A stretch of 14,562 bases of DNA from Bacteroidales bacterium. GTDB lineage: Bacteria > Bacteroidota > Bacteroidia > Bacteroidales > WCHB1-69. Made by a program: the position numbers and the translations under genes. The stretch is from contig JAAYQB010000004.1 of the NCBI GenBank assembly GCA_012519525.1, positions 1-14,562 of the forward strand. Direction: 5' to 3'. Every line of letters begins with the position of its first letter. Positions within the stretch are counted from its first letter, which is position 1. Of this stretch, positions 11,696 to 14,562 are shown in pieces. Below the pieces are notes generated by a model. It was not told the origin of the DNA and did no database searches. It worked only from the letters and a program-made list of their open reading frames with translations.

Positions 11696-14562
11696 TTATC
11701 TTACAAGAGTTATACTTCCGTTTAATATCATGTCGCCTTTTTCCGATTCGGGTTTTGCATATACTACCCAATAGTATACACCTTCAGGGACATCGTTACC
11801 TTGTTTATTTTTACCTGTCCACCAGAAGTTTTCATCTTCGTAGTTGGGACAATTTGGAGCTTCGCATTTTCTTTTCCATACCAAAGCACCCCATTTATTA
11901 TAAATTTCCATTTCAAAGCTTAAATAGTATCCTGATTTTTGACCTTCCCAAGGTTCAAATTTATCGTTAATTCCGTCTCCATTGGGAGAAAATATATTGG
12001 GGAATTTCAAGGACTCAAGTACTAAGATTTGATGTGTAGTTGTATCACTACATCCATACTCATCAGCAACACCCATAGTTACAGTAATAAATCCTGATTT
12101 TGTAGTATAAGCGTGCGTTACATTAGCTCCCGAAGAATCTACGGTATTATCTCCAAATATCCATAACCATTTTGTTAATACGCCATCTCCCGGAGTTGAC
12201 ATATCACTAAAATAAGCATCGGCACCGGCACTAATTCCTTCTACAGCATCGGTTAATACAACCTTATTTGCATCTTCAATTTTAAAATCAGCAACAGGAG
12301 GAGTCCATGCTGAAACGATTAATGTATCATAATAAGTTTTATAACAATTTTTAGGACTAAAGGTAACTAATATTTCAAAAGGATAAGAATTAGTTCCGGG
12401 ATCATCAAAATAGCGACTAGCAGGATTATCTGTTAGCGTATCGGGAATAGAAGTAAATATCCATTTAAAGTCAGTTTCTTCACCATTTAGAGAATCTGCT
12501 GTCATTATAACATCCATTCCGACACATGCTCCTACACTATCAGGGGAAGCTTTGATGTTAGGAAATTCCATAACAATAATTTGCTTTTCTTTTTGTGCTT
12601 TACAAGTCATAGATTTCACTTCTAATAGTACATTATAAGCACCCGCAGTATCGTATTGAGTGAGTCCATCAAAAATAGCAGAATCCGTTAGTCCATTACC
12701 GTATGTCCAATAAACAGAATCTAAAGGTGCTGCACTTGGACGTATGTTATTATGAATAGTATCGGTCAAGTTAGGAAATGTAACAGGAACACCTTTACAA
12801 TAGAGAGGTTCAATTGTAAAATCAGGTTTTAATTGAATTACCCAAATTGAGTCTTTTAATGTAAATCCACGGGAGCACTTTTCCATTTTACCTGTAGCAG
12901 AGTTATATACCCATTTTATAAGTTGCATAAAGGGAACATATACTCCGGGTTGTGTGTAAGAGTGTATGATAGGTGCACCTATAAAGGTGGTCATATCAGA
13001 GGTTCCATCTCCGTAAAATATAATTAATGTATCTGTATTTTCAACATCAACATCAAAGGTGAAAGTAACTTTTAATGGAACACATCCAGAAGTTGTATCT
13101 GCGGCAAAAGTTCCATAAGGTCCTCCAACAACTACATATTTAGGCTTCAACATCGTATCAGTGCAATTATACTCGTCAGTAACAATTAATGTAACATCAT
13201 ATTTTCCAGCAAATTCGTAGGTGTGTGCAGGATGTTTCATTACAGAAAAATTATTCCCTAAACTTAATGTATCTCCAAATATCCATTCATATTTAGCTTT
13301 AGCTGTATCCATTCCATAAGAAAGATTTTGAAATTGAACACCTAATTCAGGGCATGCTGCTTCGCGTGTGCCTGAAGTATAATCTGCCACAGGGCGTATA
13401 ACCCAAATAGAATCTTGAAATATATTGGTGCATCCATTCATATCGGTTATGGTTAATGTAATATAAACATATCTTGAATAACTGACATTAAAAGCAAATT
13501 GTGCATTACGACTTGTACTTGTTCCTTGACCATCAAAATCCCAAAAATAGGTTAAACCTGTTGTTGAAGCAGATACAGGAGTCATAACATTTCTATCTTT
13601 ATCATAATAAGAAGAAGTATTATTGAAAGTTACAAGCTCCTTATTACATACTTTTCTATCGCTAACAGGTATAGCGGGAGTTGTAAATGAAGTTTTTACT
13701 CCTAAAACAGTAATGGCAAAAGGAAATTTCTCTGTACTATCACATCCTTTTTCATTAGTAACAGAGAGTGTTACATCATATCTTCCTGCATTATTAAATA
13801 CATATTTTGCATCTTTCTCTGTTTTCGTACTACCCCCTGTATTCCATAGATACTTTATAATTTCGTAATAGCCAAAAGGAGCGGCAGTATAAGATTCATC
13901 ATAAAACTCTAAAGTATCACCTAAACAAACAGGGCTATTAGAAGTAAACTGAGGAACACTGCGTGGATTAACAAATAGTTGAATAGTATCGCACCTATCT
14001 TCATAAGGCACATAAGGACCCCAATTAGCTGTTTGCCACTCAATATACGGAGGTGCCATGGGCATATTCATTCCACAGCCTTCTCCACTTGTATCTTTTA
14101 AGTAAATAGTATAAATACCCCAATCGTTAAATTCAAAAATAAAGGGATCGGAGCCTGTATAATTTGTGGTGTCGAATATAAACTTATAGGCATTGACATG
14201 CCTAAAATCATCTTGCATATGATTCATTAGTTCGGATGTCGAGTAATGTACGACTCCTCCATCATACGATCTGTCCATACTCATCCCCCACCAATAGATA
14301 GCATCGGTAGCATAAGTAGAATCGTAGAAGTATATTTGCTGATCTTCACAAACTTCAGTTACAATATTTCCATCTTTATCTGTTGCGCGTAATTTCATTT
14401 CTGCAATAGATATAATGATTTCTTGTTGAGCTGAGTCTTCACAGTAGCCACATAGATTATTGCCATTTCTGTTGTCGTTCATTACCCATAAGGTAACAAA
14501 TATGTGTCCACCGCGATCAACTACCATTTTCATACCTCCTAAAGTGTCGTAGCAATATTTAT
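11696..14562 (-). CDS. Large extracellular PKD-repeat protein with type IX secretion type B C-terminal domain (5'-truncated by window)
   Basis: The frame stays open to the right edge. The first ATG in the window (14533) is internal: nine further sense codons lie upstream, there is no signal peptide, and a T9SS cargo needs one. Numbering from that Met (945 aa seen), residues 1-185 are a non-PKD or divergent region. About seven PKD-like modules follow, near 188-276, 284-379, 383-470, 474-567, 570-656, 660-742 and 746-838. They show the usual Y.W.FGD core and closing G.Y.VTL.VTDEYGC strand. Most carry one Cys early and one late, suggesting disulfides. The end (844-945) is the gliding motility-associated C-terminal domain: FPNIFSPNGDGINDKFEPW, then MEIYNKWGALVWK, FWWTGKNKQGNDVPEGVYYW and INGSITLVR-like ending LNGSITLVR. 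This is the type B sorting signal, so the protein is probably secreted by the T9SS and displayed or released as an adhesin-like surface protein. The ligand is unknown. Confidence 0.93.
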   Translation of the reverse strand, partial: KYCYDTLGGMKMVVDRGGHIFVTLWVMNDNRNGNNLCGYCEDSAQQEIIISIAEMKLRATDKDGNIVTEVCEDQQIYFYDSTYATDAIYWWGMSMDRSYDGGVVHYSTSELMNHMQDDFRHVNAYKFIFDTTNYTGSDPFIFEFNDWGIYTIYLKDTSGEGCGMNMPMAPPYIEWQTANWGPYVPYEDRCDTIQLFVNPRSVPQFTSNSPVCLGDTLEFYDESYTAAPFGYYEIIKYLWNTGGSTKTEKDAKYVFNNAGRYDVTLSVTNEKGCDSTEKFPFAITVLGVKTSFTTPAIPVSDRKVCNKELVTFNNTSSYYDKDRNVMTPVSASTTGLTYFWDFDGQGTSTSRNAQFAFNVSYSRYVYITLTITDMNGCTNIFQDSIWVIRPVADYTSGTREAACPELGVQFQNLSYGMDTAKAKYEWIFGDTLSLGNNFSVMKHPAHTYEFAGKYDVTLIVTDEYNCTDTMLKPKYVVVGGPYGTFAADTTSGCVPLKVTFTFDVDVENTDTLIIFYGDGTSDMTTFIGAPIIHSYTQPGVYVPFMQLIKWVYNSATGKMEKCSRGFTLKDSIWVIQLKPDFTIEPLYCKGVPVTFPNLTDTIHNNIRPSAAPLDSVYWTYGNGLTDSAIFDGLTQYDTAGAYNVLLEVKSMTCKAQKEKQIIVMEFPNIKASPDSVGACVGMDVIMTADSLNGEETDFKWIFTSIPDTLTDNPASRYFDDPGTNSYPFEILVTFSPKNCYKTYYDTLIVSAWTPPVADFKIEDANKVVLTDAVEGISAGADAYFSDMSTPGDGVLTKWLWIFGDNTVDSSGANVTHAYTTKSGFITVTMGVADEYGCSDTTTHQILVLESLKFPNIFSPNGDGINDKFEPWEGQKSGYYLSFEMEIYNKWGALVWKRKCEAPNCPNYEDENFWWTGKNKQGNDVPEGVYYWVVYAKPESEKGDMILNGSITLVR

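Noticed and set aside
11628..11772. Plus-strand open frame of about 47 codons across the PKD terminator
   Set aside because: It runs through the terminator hairpin and into the antisense of the T9SS domain; it is not protein-like.
13623..13868. Plus-strand open frame inside the PKD gene
   Set aside because: It is the shadow of the coding strand across two PKD modules.
14531..14545. AGGAGGT directly before an ATG in the PKD gene, looking like a Shine-Dalgarno site and start
   Set aside because: The motif touches the ATG with no spacer, Bacteroidota rarely use such sites, the frame continues upstream without a stop, and no signal peptide follows.

Overview
The window is an AT-rich stretch of bacterial chromosome from a member of the Bacteroidota, probably Bacteroidales-like. 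The evidence is: a large PKD-repeat protein ending in the type B sorting domain of the type IX secretion system (gliding motility-associated C-terminal domain); a DUF4105/Lnb-type lipoprotein N-acyltransferase candidate with the 5-TM C-terminus seen in Bacteroides; a separate methylmalonyl-CoA mutase small subunit; and start regions without Shine-Dalgarno sequences, preceded instead by the Bacteroidota -7 box TAnnTTTG. I see no phage, insertion sequence, CRISPR array or defence island. This is mostly housekeeping DNA, and I do not see a clear novel system. The genus cannot be fixed from the sequence alone.

Layout. At 1-777 (+) is the C-terminal part of an M16 (insulinase/processing-peptidase-like) zinc peptidase whose catalytic half lies off the left edge. 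It converges, with only 14 bp between stops, on a minus-strand pair: dtd (D-aminoacyl-tRNA deacylase) followed 20 bp later by a 602-aa aconitase/isopropylmalate dehydratase-type enzyme with both domains in one chain. A strong terminator (3124-3155) separates dtd from a small Pro/Glu/Lys-rich lipoprotein gene (3177-3473, -). Divergent from it across 115 bp is the lnb-like gene (3589-4737, +). That gene converges on rpmB (ribosomal protein L28, -) over a bidirectional terminator. Upstream of rpmB on the minus strand are an M20 dipeptidase and purA (adenylosuccinate synthetase), 27 bp apart and probably an operon.

Two tandem tRNA-Leu genes (anticodons GAG and CAG) follow on the plus strand. Next comes a secreted M28 zinc peptidase that carries a predicted 8-stranded outer-membrane beta-barrel at its C-terminus. 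It converges on mutA, the non-catalytic small subunit of methylmalonyl-CoA mutase, which has no mutB beside it. The right end is the large extracellular PKD/T9SS protein (-), whose N-terminus lies off the window.

How the parts relate. Several genes concern the cell envelope: the M16 peptidase, lipoprotein, Lnb candidate, M28-barrel fusion and PKD/T9SS protein. The rest are central metabolism (aconitase-type enzyme, PurA, MutA), peptide turnover (M20) and translation (Dtd, L28, tRNA-Leu). Seven matches to TAnnTTTG lie where promoters are expected, six of them extended to TAnnTTTGCA, so the promoter pattern of this organism can be read directly. No gene-free stretch exceeds 300 bases; the largest gaps (3474-3588, 7784-7925, 11521-11695) hold promoters and terminators.
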